A DNA stretch of 64,000 nt from Streptococcaceae bacterium AF77-01CM03A (GTDB lineage: Bacteria; Bacillota; Bacilli; Lactobacillales; Streptococcaceae). A program made the position numbers and the translations under genes. Under the pieces are notes generated by a model. The model did no database searches, was not told where the DNA came from, and saw nothing but the letters and a program-made list of their open reading frames with translations. Of this stretch, positions 45,381 through 56,470 are shown one piece after another; within the stretch, counting starts at the first letter, position 1; each line of letters starts with the position of its first letter. The DNA lies in assembly GCA_027665725.1 (NCBI GenBank), contig JAQDDS010000002.1, positions 310,001-374,000 on the forward strand, given 5' to 3'.

Positions 45381-47603
45381 ATGACCGAAATTGTAAAGGC
45401 AAGCCTTGAAAATGGTGTGCAAAAAATTCGTATTACAGCAGAAAAAGGCTATCATCCAGCCCACATTCAACTGCAAAAAGGGATTCCTGCTGAGATTACC
45501 TTTCATCGTGTGACACCTTCAAACTGTTATAAGGAAATTCTCTTCGAAGAAGAAGGGATCCTAGAACCAATCGCTCAAGATGAGGAAAAAGTCATTCGCT
45601 TTACGCCTCAAGACTTGGGTGAGCATGAATTTTCATGCGGCATGAAGATGCAAAAGGGGTCCTACAGCGTTGTTGAAAAAACTAAAAAGTCTCTCAGTCT
45701 TTTACAACGTTTTTGGATTACTAGTATCTTTACTCTACCATTAGTCCTTATCATGCTTGGTATGCTGACTGGCAGTATCAGTCACCCAGTCATGCACTGG
45801 GGAACCTTCTTAGCTACGACACCTATTATGCTGGTAGCTGGACTTCCTTATATTAGAAGTGCCTGGGCTAGCTTTAAAAAACACAATGCCAACATGGATA
45901 CACTGGTGGCTCTTGGAACCTTGGTAGCTTATGTTTATAGTTTATTTGCTCTTTTTGCAGGCCTACCTGTTTATTTTGAAAGTGCCGGATTTATCCTCTT
46001 CTTTGTTCTTTTAGGTGCAGTTTTTGAAGAACGCATGCGCAAAAATGCTTCGCAGGCAGTAGAAAAATTATTAGACCTACAAGCAAAAACAGCAGAAGTC
46101 TTGCGTGATGATGTTTATGTTCAAATCCCTCTAGAACAGGTCAAAGTTGGTGATCTCATTCGCGTTCGACCAGGTGAAAAAATAGCTGTTGATGGGATTG
46201 TCTTAGAAGGTGAAACGAGTATTGATGAATCAATGGTGACTGGGGAAAGTATTCCAGTAGACAAGTCTGCCGGTGATACTGTCATTGGTTCAACCATCAA
46301 TAATAGTGGTACAATCATTTTTAGAGCTGAAAAAGTTGGTTCTGAGACTATGCTGGCTCAGATTGTGGACTTTGTGAAGAAAGCTCAAACCAGTCGTGCT
46401 CCAATTCAAGATTTGACAGACAAGATTTCTGGAATTTTCGTACCAGCAGTTGTCATTTTAGGACTTCTTACTTTTTGGGTCTGGTTTGTTTTACTTGGAG
46501 ATAGCTTTGTGACTTCACTTCTCTACGGAGTTGCTGTTTTGATAATTGCCTGTCCTTGTGCACTAGGACTCGCGACACCGACAGCACTCATGGTTGGAAC
46601 AGGACGAAGTGCCAAGATGGGTATTCTTCTCAAAAATGGTACAGTTTTACAGGAAATCCAAAAAGTCCAAACGGTTGTTTTTGATAAGACAGGAACCTTG
46701 ACCGAAGGCAAACCAGTAGTGACAGATGTTATCGGCGATGAAAGAGAAGTGCTAAGTTTGGCTGCTTCACTGGAAGATGTATCTCAACACCCGCTAGCTC
46801 AAGCTATTGTTAATCGTGCGTCTGAACTAGGAATTAGCCTTTACCCAGTGGAAAACTTCCAAGCCTTGCATGGAAAAGGTGTGACTGGGATTATTAATGG
46901 TAAACAAGTCTTGCTGGGTAATGCTAAACTTTTAGCTGACCTTGCTATTCCACATGATTATCAAGAACGATTTGATTTGCTTGAGAAAGAAGCAAAAACA
47001 GTTGTCTTCCTATCCGTGGATGGTCAGTTAAAAGGCTTAATTGCCTTGCAGGATGTCCCTAAGGAAAATGCCAAAGAAGCTATTGCCAAATTGAAAAAAC
47101 GTGGCCTTAGAACGGTCATGCTTACTGGAGATAATGCTGGAGTAGCCCATGCGATTGCAGAGCAAATTGGGATCGAAGAAGTGATCGCAAATGTCTTGCC
47201 AGAGGAAAAGGCGCATGAGATTCACAAGCTTCAAAAGAATGGCAAATTGGCCTTTGTTGGAGATGGTATCAATGATGCGCCGGCCCTCAGTGTAGCCGAT
47301 GTCGGAATTGCCATGGGCTCTGGTACAGATATTGCTATCGAATCAGCAGATCTTGTCCTTACAACCAACAATTTACTAGGATTGGCACGTGCTTTTGATA
47401 TGAGTAAGAAGACCTTTAATCGTATTCTACTCAATCTTTTCTGGGCTTCTATCTATAACCTCATTGGTATTCCGATTGCAGCAGGAGTGTTTTCTGGTCT
47501 TGGTTTGGTACTCAATCCAGAACTTGCAGGATTGGCCATGGCCTTTAGTTCAGTATCTGTTTTAATCAGCTCTCTTATGCTTAATTTTACTAAAGTCGAT
47601 TAA
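45381..47603 (+). CDS. copA: Copper-exporting P1B-type ATPase CopA
   Basis: Exports Cu(I) from the cell. The 740 residues begin with a cupredoxin-like domain (~1-95, FSCGMKMQKG) in place of the usual CxxC heavy-metal-associated domain. Eight membrane helices follow, with CPC at 391-393 (CPCALGLATPTAL), actuator TGES, phosphorylation site D435 in DKTGTLTEG, and hinge GDGINDAP. The operon order copY-cupA-copA and the cop boxes support copper specificity. Confidence 0.97.
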   Translation: MTEIVKASLENGVQKIRITAEKGYHPAHIQLQKGIPAEITFHRVTPSNCYKEILFEEEGILEPIAQDEEKVIRFTPQDLGEHEFSCGMKMQKGSYSVVEKTKKSLSLLQRFWITSIFTLPLVLIMLGMLTGSISHPVMHWGTFLATTPIMLVAGLPYIRSAWASFKKHNANMDTLVALGTLVAYVYSLFALFAGLPVYFESAGFILFFVLLGAVFEERMRKNASQAVEKLLDLQAKTAEVLRDDVYVQIPLEQVKVGDLIRVRPGEKIAVDGIVLEGETSIDESMVTGESIPVDKSAGDTVIGSTINNSGTIIFRAEKVGSETMLAQIVDFVKKAQTSRAPIQDLTDKISGIFVPAVVILGLLTFWVWFVLLGDSFVTSLLYGVAVLIIACPCALGLATPTALMVGTGRSAKMGILLKNGTVLQEIQKVQTVVFDKTGTLTEGKPVVTDVIGDEREVLSLAASLEDVSQHPLAQAIVNRASELGISLYPVENFQALHGKGVTGIINGKQVLLGNAKLLADLAIPHDYQERFDLLEKEAKTVVFLSVDGQLKGLIALQDVPKENAKEAIAKLKKRGLRTVMLTGDNAGVAHAIAEQIGIEEVIANVLPEEKAHEIHKLQKNGKLAFVGDGINDAPALSVADVGIAMGSGTDIAIESADLVLTTNNLLGLARAFDMSKKTFNRILLNLFWASIYNLIGIPIAAGVFSGLGLVLNPELAGLAMAFSSVSVLISSLMLNFTKVD

Positions 47604-47715
47604 TACTCTTCGAAAATCTCTTCAAACCACGTCAGCTTTATCTGCAACCTCAAAGCAGTGCTTTGAGCAACCTGCGGCTAGCTTCCTAGTTTGCTCTTTG
47701 ATTTTCATTGAGTAT
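47603..47715 (+). repeat. BOX element (boxA-boxC type)
   Basis: Starting in the copA stop codon, ATACTCTTCGAAAATCTCTT opens a boxA-like module and the 3' part, with CAACCTGCGGCTAGCTTCC and the end GATTTTCATTGAGTAT, matches boxC of the pneumococcal BOX repeat. The ends are inverted (ATACTC / GAGTAT), so the transcript can fold into one long stem. No boxB is present. These are non-autonomous mobile repeats typical of pneumococcus and close relatives. Confidence 0.85.
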
Positions 47716-47717
47716 AA

Positions 47718-47742
47718 AAAGGCGGTCTTAACCGCTTTTTTC
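47718..47742 (+). terminator. Terminator after the copA BOX element
   Basis: GCGGT-ctta-ACCGC with flanking A- and T-runs directly after the BOX repeat. Confidence 0.75.
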
Positions 47743-47759
47743 TATTCTAAAACAGATTT

Positions 47760-47773
47760 TCAAAACGCTTCCA
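47760..47773 (+). promoter_or_regulatory. Candidate CcpA (cre) site upstream of spxB
   Basis: TCAAAACGCTTCCA matches the cre consensus at all but the second position, about 160 nt before the spxB start. CcpA control of spxB is known in oral streptococci and pneumococcus, but I cannot place the spxB -35/-10 with confidence; TATAAA at 47881 is the best -10. Confidence 0.5.
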
Positions 47774-47934
47774 AACTGTACTGTAATAGAGAATGAAAGT
47801 TTCTGAGCACATTCTTATGAATCTGAAATCAAATGTGATAAATTAGGATTGTAAATTTACTGAATCGTTTTCAAATAACATATAAAAGCGTTTTTTGTAA
47901 ATATATGAAATTATTTTGAAGGAGAGTTATCATT

Positions 47935-49710
47935 ATGACTCAAGGGAAAATTACTGCATCTGCAGCAATGCTCAACGTATTGAAAACATGGGGCGTAGAC
48001 ACTATCTACGGTATCCCATCAGGAACACTCAGCTCACTTATGGACGCTTTGGCTGAAGACAAAGATATCCGTTTCTTGCAAGTTCGCCACGAAGAAACAG
48101 GTGCTCTTGCAGCGGTTATGCAAGCTAAATTTGGTGGATCTATCGGTGTTGCAGTTGGTTCAGGTGGACCTGGTGCAACTCACTTGATCAACGGTGTTTA
48201 CGATGCAGCTATGGATAACACTCCATTCCTTGCTATCCTTGGATCACGTCCAGTTAACGAATTGAACATGGATGCCTTCCAAGAATTGAACCAAAACCCA
48301 ATGTACAACGGTATCGCTGTTTACAACAAACGTGTAGCTTACGCAGAGCAATTGCCAAAAGTGATTGACGAAGCTTGCCGTGCTGCCGTTTCTAAAAAAG
48401 GTCCAGCTGTCGTTGAAATTCCAGTAAACTTTGGTTTCCAAGAAATCGACGAAAACTCATACTACGGTTCAGGTTCATACGAGCGTTCATTCATCGCTCC
48501 TGCTTTGAACGAAGTTGAAATCGACAAAGCTGTTGAAATCTTGAACAATGCTGAACGCCCAGTTATCTATGCTGGTTACGGTGGTGTTAAAGCAGGTGAA
48601 GTGATTACTGAATTGTCACGTAAAATCAAAGCACCAATCATCACAACTGGTAAAAACTTTGAAGCTTTTGAATGGAACTACGAAGGTTTGACAGGTTCTG
48701 CTTACCGTGTTGGTTGGAAACCAGCCAACGAAGTGGTCTTTGAAGCAGACACAGTTCTTTTCCTTGGTTCAAACTTCCCATTTGCTGAAGTTTACGAAGC
48801 CTTCAAGAACACTGAAAAATTCATCCAAGTAGACATCGACCCTTACAAACTTGGTAAACGTCATGCCCTTGACGCTTCAATCCTTGGTGATGCAGGTCAA
48901 GCAGCGAAAGCTATCCTTGATAAAGTGAATCCAGTTGAATCTACTCCATGGTGGCGTGCAAACGTTAAGAATAACCAAAACTGGCGTGATTACATGAACA
49001 AACTCGAAGGTAAAACTGAGGGTGAATTGCAATTGTATCAAGTTTACAATGCAATCAACAAACATGCTGATCAAGACGCTATCTATTCAATCGACGTAGG
49101 TAACTCTACTCAAACATCAACTCGTCACCTTCACATGACACCTAAGAACATGTGGCGTACATCTCCACTCTTTGCGACAATGGGTATCGCCCTTCCTGGT
49201 GGTATTGCTGCTAAGAAAGACAATCCAGATCGTCAAGTATGGAACATCATGGGTGACGGTGCATTCAACATGTGCTACCCAGACGTGATCACTAACGTTC
49301 AATACAACCTTCCAGTAATCAACGTTGTCTTCACAAACGACGAGTATGCCTTCATCAAGAACAAATACGAAGACACAAACAAACACTTGTTTGGTGTAGA
49401 CTTCACAAACGCTGACTACGCTAAAATCGCTGAAGCGCAAGGTGCTGTAGGATTCACTGTAAATCGTATCGAAGACATCGATGCAGTTGTTGCAGAAGCT
49501 GTTAAATTGAACAAAGAAGGTAAGACAGTTGTCATCGATGCTCGCATCACTCAACACCGTCCACTTCCAGTAGAAGTACTTGAATTGGATCCAAAACTTC
49601 ACTCAGAAGAAGCAATCAAAGCCTTCAAGGAAAAATATGAAGCAGAAGAGCTTGTACCATTCCGTCTCTTCTTGGAAGAAGAAGGATTGCAATCACGCGC
49701 AATCAAATAA
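47935..49710 (+). CDS. spxB: Pyruvate oxidase SpxB
   Basis: Converts pyruvate, phosphate and O2 into acetyl phosphate, CO2 and H2O2, and is the main peroxide source in these bacteria. The 591 residues show the three-domain ThDP/FAD oxidase layout: ThDP PYR domain with the catalytic glutamate in [13 protein letters not shown] domain in the middle, and the ThDP-binding motif [12 protein letters not shown] at ~438-455. Codon use is strongly biased, as in highly expressed genes. A terminator follows. It depends on thiamine diphosphate, which the upstream locus salvages. Confidence 0.97.
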   Translation: MTQGKITASAAMLNVLKTWGVDTIYGIPSGTLSSLMDALAEDKDIRFLQVRHEETGALAAVMQAKFGGSIGVAVGSGGPGATHLINGVYDAAMDNTPFLAILGSRPVNELNMDAFQELNQNPMYNGIAVYNKRVAYAEQLPKVIDEACRAAVSKKGPAVVEIPVNFGFQEIDENSYYGSGSYERSFIAPALNEVEIDKAVEILNNAERPVIYAGYGGVKAGEVITELSRKIKAPIITTGKNFEAFEWNYEGLTGSAYRVGWKPANEVVFEADTVLFLGSNFPFAEVYEAFKNTEKFIQVDIDPYKLGKRHALDASILGDAGQAAKAILDKVNPVESTPWWRANVKNNQNWRDYMNKLEGKTEGELQLYQVYNAINKHADQDAIYSIDVGNSTQTSTRHLHMTPKNMWRTSPLFATMGIALPGGIAAKKDNPDRQVWNIMGDGAFNMCYPDVITNVQYNLPVINVVFTNDEYAFIKNKYEDTNKHLFGVDFTNADYAKIAEAQGAVGFTVNRIEDIDAVVAEAVKLNKEGKTVVIDARITQHRPLPVEVLELDPKLHSEEAIKAFKEKYEAEELVPFRLFLEEEGLQSRAIK

Positions 49711-49778
49711 TTCCTCTCATGGAAAATCAAATGTAAATATTGTAGATTATATTCTTTGATTTTGTGGAGAGAAACTTG

Positions 49779-49806
49779 AAAAGATCGGAGCAATCCGGTC
49801 TTTTTA
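49779..49806 (+). terminator. Terminator after spxB
   Basis: AAAAGATCGG-N6-CCGGTCTTTTT. Confidence 0.85.
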
Positions 49807-49819
49807 TGGAGGATGGTAA

Positions 49820-50170
49820 ATGAATTTAAATCAACTAGATATTATTGTTTCAGATGTTCCCCAAGTCTGTGCTAGCTTGGAGCGTATTTTGGATAAAAAA
49901 GCCGATTATGTTGACGACAGTTTTGCTCAGTTCACGATTGGCAGTCACTGTCTCATGTTGTCTCAAAATCATTTGGTTCCTTTGGAAAATTTTCAGTCAG
50001 GAATCATTCTTCATGTCGAGGTTGAGGATATAGACCAGAACTACAAACGGTTGAAAGAACAACTTGGTATCCAGGTTTTAAACGGCCCAGTTGTAACCGA
50101 TTGGGGAACAGAGTCCTTATTAGTTGAAGGCCCTGCTGGTCTAGTGATTGATTTTTATCGTATGAAATAA
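49820..50170 (+). CDS. VOC (glyoxalase/bleomycin-resistance) fold protein
   Basis: A 116-residue single-domain protein of the vicinal-oxygen-chelate superfamily: starts LNQLDIIVSDVPQVCASLERIL and ends GPAGLVIDFYRMK, with the paired beta-alpha-beta-beta-beta pattern. Metal ligands are not obvious, so enzymatic activity cannot be claimed. GGAGG precedes the ATG; it begins just after the spxB terminator and may be read from its own weak promoter. Confidence 0.8.
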   Translation: MNLNQLDIIVSDVPQVCASLERILDKKADYVDDSFAQFTIGSHCLMLSQNHLVPLENFQSGIILHVEVEDIDQNYKRLKEQLGIQVLNGPVVTDWGTESLLVEGPAGLVIDFYRMK

Positions 50171-50330
50171 GAGCAAAGTGGTGTGTTTTTGACAAAAGTT
50201 ACAATAGATGAGGGGATTTATTTACTATTTTTATAAAAACTTCTCCCTACTTTATAAGATAAGAAAAAGAGTTCAACTGGAACTCTTTTTTTGCTATAAT
50301 GAAGGGAGAAAAATCAGACAGGAGATCAAG

Positions 50331-51275
50331 ATGTCAGAACCATTATTTTTAAATTCTGTAATGCAAGAAAAAATCTGGGGTGGGACTAAGCTACGTGATG
50401 AGTTTGGTTACGACATTCCGAGCGAAAAAATCGGAGAATATTGGGCAATCTCAGCTCACCCAAATGGTGTGTCTAAGGTAGCCAATGGTCGCTTTGAGGG
50501 AATCGATCTAGCTACTTTGTATGCGGAACACCGTGAGTTATTTGGTAACCGTCCGGAACCAGTATTTCCACTATTAACCAAAATTCTTGATGCCAATGAC
50601 TGGCTCAGTGTTCAAGTTCACCCAGATGATGCTTATGGACTAGAGAATGAAGGCGAACTTGGAAAGACAGAGTGCTGGTACATCATCGCTGCAGATGAGG
50701 GTTCAGAGATTATCTATGGTCACAATGCCAAGTCAAAAGAAGAACTCCGCCAGCAAATCGAAGATAAAAACTGGGATTCCTTGTTAACAAAAGTTCCTGT
50801 AAAAGCTGGAGATTTCTTCTATGTACCAAGTGGGACTATGCACGCTATCGGTGCAGGTATCTTGATCCTTGAAACACAACAGTCTAGTGATACAACTTAT
50901 CGTGTCTATGACTTTGACCGCAAGGATGATAATGGCAACTTGCGCGAGCTTCACCTTGAAAAATCTATCGATGTTTTAAATATTGGTGAGCCTGCTAACA
51001 GCCGACCTGTGACTATTAAAGCAGATGACCTGCGTTCAACTCTTCTTGTGTCTAATGATTTCTTCGCAGTTTACAAGTGGGAAATCACAGGAAAAGTTGA
51101 CTTTGAAAAGACAGCTGACTACAGCTTGTTGAGTGTCTTGGCTGGTCAAGGGAAACTGACTGTAGACGGAAAAGATTATCCAATTCAAAAAGGTAGCCAT
51201 TTTATCTTGCCAAGTGATGTTGAAGCTTGGATCTTGGAAGGTCAAGGTCTAGAATTGATTGTAAGCCATCCATAA
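50331..51275 (+). CDS. manA: Mannose-6-phosphate isomerase (type I)
   Basis: Interconverts mannose-6-phosphate and fructose-6-phosphate. The ATG at 50331 has AGGAG 6 nt upstream and gives the usual 314 residues starting SEPLFLNSVMQEKIWGGTKL; the open frame upstream is non-coding. Zinc ligands are in QVHPDD (~98-103), GKTECWYI and PSGTMHAIG. TATAAT at ~50295 is the likely -10. A bidirectional terminator follows. Confidence 0.96.
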   Translation: MSEPLFLNSVMQEKIWGGTKLRDEFGYDIPSEKIGEYWAISAHPNGVSKVANGRFEGIDLATLYAEHRELFGNRPEPVFPLLTKILDANDWLSVQVHPDDAYGLENEGELGKTECWYIIAADEGSEIIYGHNAKSKEELRQQIEDKNWDSLLTKVPVKAGDFFYVPSGTMHAIGAGILILETQQSSDTTYRVYDFDRKDDNGNLRELHLEKSIDVLNIGEPANSRPVTIKADDLRSTLLVSNDFFAVYKWEITGKVDFEKTADYSLLSVLAGQGKLTVDGKDYPIQKGSHFILPSDVEAWILEGQGLELIVSHP

Positions 51276-51280
51276 AAAGA

Positions 51281-51314
51281 AAAGACTTGAGATTGATTCT
51301 CAAGTCCTTTTTTG
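51281..51314. terminator. Bidirectional terminator between manA and the NSS transporter gene
   Basis: GACTTGAG-N7-CTCAAGTC with A- and T-runs; serves both convergent genes. Confidence 0.88.
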
Positions 51315-51317
51315 TAT

Positions 51318-52658
51318 TTACATAAATTGGGCGATAAAGACCACGATGATGATAATTGGGATGATGTAGCGAAGTAGGAAGAGCCAGACTTGGAAAAGTC
51401 CTTGTTTCCATGGTCTTTCATCAAGATGGAGTTCCTCCATGGCTAATGTTTTCTTGAAAATATAACCTGTAAAAATAGACAAGCAGAGGGCACCGAAAGG
51501 CATGAGGAGGTTGGAAACCAAGAAATCCATGGCATCAAAGAAAGTTTTCCCAAAGATTTGAACATCGGCCATGACACCGTAGGAAAGGGCTGAAGGGATA
51601 CCAAAGATAAAAGTCAATACCCCTAAAATCATACTCCACTTAGCACGTTTACGATTATCCTGATTGGTGATGTTACCAACGTTGATCTCAAGCATGACGA
51701 CTGAAGAGGTTATCGTCGCAAAGAGGAAAAGCAAGAGAAAGAGAATATAGAAAATCGTACCAAACGGCATATTGTCAAAGAGTTGTGGCAAGACAATAAA
51801 GAGAAGACTCGGTCCACCTTCTGATTGGATGTTAAATGCTGACATAGCAGGGAAAATCGCAAGTCCAGCCATGATGGACACCGAAATGTTCAAGGATACG
51901 ATGGAAATTCCTGATTGGACCAGATTGGTCTTCTTGTCCAGGTAGGAAGCGTAGGTCAGCATGGCTGTAACACCGAGGGATAGGGCAAAGAAAGATTGAC
52001 CCAGTGCATAGAGGAGTCCAGCACTTGTTAGTTTTGAAAAGTCCGGTTTGAGGAAGTAAACCACACCTTCCATGGCATTAGGTAAGCTGAGAGAACGTCC
52101 TATGATAATGACAAAGATGATAAAAAGTAGGGGCATCATAACCTTAGATGCTCTTTCAATTCCTTTTTGAACGCCGTGTGATACGATGATAATATTTAAG
52201 AAGATAAAGGCTGCTTGGGCTCCTAGAGCAATAACTGGATTAGAAATGATAGAAGAGAATTGCTGGGCATAATCTCCATTTCCGATTAGGTGGAATAATC
52301 TTCCAATCTCGATACCAAGGTATACCAGAATCCAGCCCCCAATGACACTATAAAATGAGAGAAGGATGAAAAGAGCAAAGGCACCAATCCAACCAATAAA
52401 GTTGTACTTTGGATTGTTTCCAAGCTTGCCAAAGGTTTTGATTGCTGATACGCCAGCGCTTCGACCAAGGGCAAACTCAGCCAGAAGGAGCGGGAAACCG
52501 ATTAAAATGGTGGAAATGAGAAAGACTAGTAAAAAACCTCCACCACCATTGGCAGCAGTCATGTAGGGGAACTTCCAAACGGCTCCAAGTCCGATGGCTG
52601 AACCAGCAGATGCTAGAATGAAGCCTAGTTTCGAGCCCCATTGCGATTTTTCTGACAT
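51318..52658 (-). CDS. Sodium-dependent transporter, neurotransmitter:sodium symporter family
   Basis: A 446-residue membrane protein with 11 helices, the number typical of bacterial NSS members related to LeuT/MhsT/TnaT. The first helix has the family motif GFILASAGSAIGLGAVWKFP, which forms the Na+ and substrate site, followed by NGGGGFLLVF. Likely imports an amino acid with sodium; the substrate is unknown. The start has AAGGAG about 14 nt upstream in the minus-strand leader, which also contains a terminator-like hairpin. Confidence 0.93.
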   Translation of the reverse strand: MSEKSQWGSKLGFILASAGSAIGLGAVWKFPYMTAANGGGGFLLVFLISTILIGFPLLLAEFALGRSAGVSAIKTFGKLGNNPKYNFIGWIGAFALFILLSFYSVIGGWILVYLGIEIGRLFHLIGNGDYAQQFSSIISNPVIALGAQAAFIFLNIIIVSHGVQKGIERASKVMMPLLFIIFVIIIGRSLSLPNAMEGVVYFLKPDFSKLTSAGLLYALGQSFFALSLGVTAMLTYASYLDKKTNLVQSGISIVSLNISVSIMAGLAIFPAMSAFNIQSEGGPSLLFIVLPQLFDNMPFGTIFYILFLLLFLFATITSSVVMLEINVGNITNQDNRKRAKWSMILGVLTFIFGIPSALSYGVMADVQIFGKTFFDAMDFLVSNLLMPFGALCLSIFTGYIFKKTLAMEELHLDERPWKQGLFQVWLFLLRYIIPIIIIVVFIAQFM

Positions 52659-52692
52659 AGTTGAAACTCCAATCTCCTTTTTTAAAATAAGA

Positions 52693-52798
52693 AAAGGCTA
52701 CTTGAGTTGTCAAATAGCCCTCTCTCAATGGCTCTCTATGAGCCTTCTGTTTGATTGATAGACTTGACTATCCTATCATGTTTTCTAAGGTCTGTCAA
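52693..52798 (-). promoter_or_regulatory. Promoter and candidate attenuator leader of the NSS transporter
   Basis: On the minus strand: TTGACA (52798-52793), 17 bp, TAGGAT (52775-52770), then a leader with hairpin GGCTC-N5-GAGCC (52744-52730) and a 10-bp hairpin GGCTATTTGA-caac-TCAAGTAGCC (52719-52696) followed by TTTTCTTATTTT. The second hairpin has the form of an intrinsic terminator lying about 40 nt before the start codon, so read-through would have to be controlled. The 5' GTCAA of the leader can pair with TTGAC inside the terminator arm, a possible antiterminator. The signal sensed is unknown. Confidence 0.55.
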
Positions 52799-52859
52799 GA
52801 AAACCATTTTCAAGTTTTCACACCTTTCTCAAAAAAATAAAAATTTTTCGCAAAAACGC

Positions 52860-52890
52860 TTGAGTCTGACCTAAGGGGAGGGGTTATACT
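52860..52890 (+). promoter_or_regulatory. MerR-type promoter with 19-bp spacer
   Basis: TTGAGT (52860-52865), a 19-bp spacer and TATACT (52885-52890). The long spacer is the hallmark of promoters that MerR-family activators untwist. It contains an imperfect dyad, TGACCT with GGGGTTA, the likely operator for the regulator encoded directly downstream. Confidence 0.75.
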
Positions 52891-52910
52891 ATCCTTGTAA
52901 GGAGGAAATC

Positions 52911-53651
52911 ATGTACCATATAAAAGAAGCTGCGCAGCTTTCAGGTGTCTCTGTTAAGACCCTGCATCACTACGATAAGATAGGGCTCTTGGTTCCCTTA
53001 AAGTCGGAAAACGGCTATCGAACCTATAGTCAGGATGATTTGGAACGACTTCAGATCATTCTTTATTACAAATATCTAGGTTTTTCTTTAGAAAAAATAG
53101 CAGAGCTGTTAGAAGAAGAAACTTCAGAGTTATTGCCTCATCTGACCAGGCAACTGGACTACTTGACTCGAGAAAGGCAACATCTGGATACCTTGATATC
53201 TACCTTGCAAAAAACCATCCAAGAACAAAAAGGAGAAATAAAAATGACCATTGAGGAAAAATTCACTGGATTTAGCTATCAAGACAATCAAAAATACCAC
53301 CAAGAAGCAGTAGAGAAGTATGGACAAGAAGTGATGGACCAGGCTCTCGAGCGCCAAAAAGGTCGCGAAGATGAGGCCACAGCCGCCTTCAACCAAGTTT
53401 TTCAAGCCTTGGCTCAAAATCTCAAAGATGGTCTACCTGCAACAGCACCTGAAAACCAAGAGAAAGCAGCCAAGCTCTTACAAGCTATTCGTACTTATGG
53501 ATTTGACTGCTCTATGGAAATCTTCGGTCATATCGGAAAAGGCTATGTCTATAATCCAGAGTTCAAGGAAAACATTGATAAGTTTGGAAAGGGAACAGCT
53601 CAATACACTTCAGATGTTATTGCCCACTATGTTAGAACTCAGACAAAATAA
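52911..53651 (+). CDS. MerR-family regulator with TipAS-like ligand-binding domain
   Basis: A 246-residue drug- or metabolite-sensing activator. Residues 1-70 are the MerR winged helix (YHIKEAAQLSGVSVKTLHHY, ENGYRTYSQDDLERL), then a coiled coil to ~110, then a helical TipAS-type domain (~118-246: EKFTGFSYQDNQKYHQEAVE, CSMEIFGHIGKGYV, IDKFGKGTAQYTSDVI). It is autoregulated if the 19-bp-spacer promoter is its target. An internal in-frame ATG at 53244 has a strong ribosome binding site and would give the ligand-binding domain alone. Confidence 0.93.
   Translation: MYHIKEAAQLSGVSVKTLHHYDKIGLLVPLKSENGYRTYSQDDLERLQIILYYKYLGFSLEKIAELLEEETSELLPHLTRQLDYLTRERQHLDTLISTLQKTIQEQKGEIKMTIEEKFTGFSYQDNQKYHQEAVEKYGQEVMDQALERQKGREDEATAAFNQVFQALAQNLKDGLPATAPENQEKAAKLLQAIRTYGFDCSMEIFGHIGKGYVYNPEFKENIDKFGKGTAQYTSDVIAHYVRTQTK
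53230..53651 (+). other. Candidate internal translation start giving a stand-alone TipAS-like domain
   Basis: AAGGAG (53230-53235), 8 nt, then ATG at 53244 in the same frame as the MerR gene. The product would be residues 112-246, about 135 residues, beginning MTIEEKFTGFSY, precisely the ligand-binding domain. The same two-product design is established for Streptomyces tipA (TipAL and TipAS). Use of this start here is inferred. Confidence 0.6.
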
Positions 53652-53683
53652 AAATCGGCGGAGTAATCTCTGCCGATTTCTTA
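53652..53683. terminator. Bidirectional terminator after the MerR gene
   Basis: AAATCGGCGGAG-taat-CTCTGCCGATTT, shared by the convergent flavoprotein gene. Confidence 0.9.
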
Positions 53684-53692
53684 CTTTAAAGT

Positions 53693-55770
<2,078 letters not shown>

Positions 55771-55894
55771 AGAAATTCTCCATCTTTATCACTTATACAT
55801 TGACAAAGGTTCTGTCTTTTTTTACAATTATATCATGAAAGCCCTTGAAACAAAAGTAGTACCTCTCTGTTGTCACAAGTAGAAAGAAATTGTT

Positions 55895-56452
55895 ATGTCT
55901 GAACGTAAAATATCTGAAAAATCGCTTGAAAACCTTAGAAAATCAAATCAAGAATCTAATTTGCTAACCAGAGAAGCGATTGAAACAGCTCTTTTGCAAC
56001 TCTTGGAGAAAAAGGAGTTGGCTAAGATTAGCATTTCTGAGTTGGTCAAGCGTGCTGGCGTTTCTCGTGCAGCTTTTTATCGAAACTATGATTCAAAAGA
56101 AGAGATTTTAGAAAGTGTCTTTAAACGTAGCGTCCATAACATCATGGAGCAATTGAGTCATTACGATGTTAAAACAGACCTTTATCTCGTATGGGTTCAC
56201 CTCTTTAGAGAAGCCAAGAAAGAAGCCAAGGTTATTCAGCTTGCCTTGGACTATCATTTAGAAAAAATCTTTGTGCAAGCCATGCAAGAATTTCTAGAGA
56301 AATACTATGGAAAATCTAAAGGAGTTAGCTCTTACTTGCATTCTTTTTGGAGTTCGGCCATCGTATCGGTCTTGCTTAAATGGATCAAGGATGGAATGAA
56401 GGTTCCTGCTGAAAAAATCGCAGATCTACGCCTGCCATTTTTCAAAAAATAA
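55895..56452 (+). CDS. TetR/AcrR-family transcriptional regulator
   Basis: A 185-residue regulator. After a basic N-terminal tail, the helix-turn-helix is ISISELVKRAGVSRAAFYRNYDSKEEIL (~47-74), followed by a helical ligand domain with no recognised signature. AGAAAG precedes the ATG. It is divergent from degV and may control it; the 124-nt region between them contains a TATAAT-like -10 for degV on the minus strand. It ends 18 nt before the dCMP deaminase gene. Confidence 0.88.
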   Translation: MSERKISEKSLENLRKSNQESNLLTREAIETALLQLLEKKELAKISISELVKRAGVSRAAFYRNYDSKEEILESVFKRSVHNIMEQLSHYDVKTDLYLVWVHLFREAKKEAKVIQLALDYHLEKIFVQAMQEFLEKYYGKSKGVSSYLHSFWSSAIVSVLLKWIKDGMKVPAEKIADLRLPFFKK

Positions 56453-56470
56453 AACATGAGGAGAAATGCT

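Noticed and set aside
47864..47877. AATCGTTTTCAAAT before spxB as a cre site
   Set aside because: The half-sites are one base too close for the consensus; the site at 47760-47773 is a much better match.
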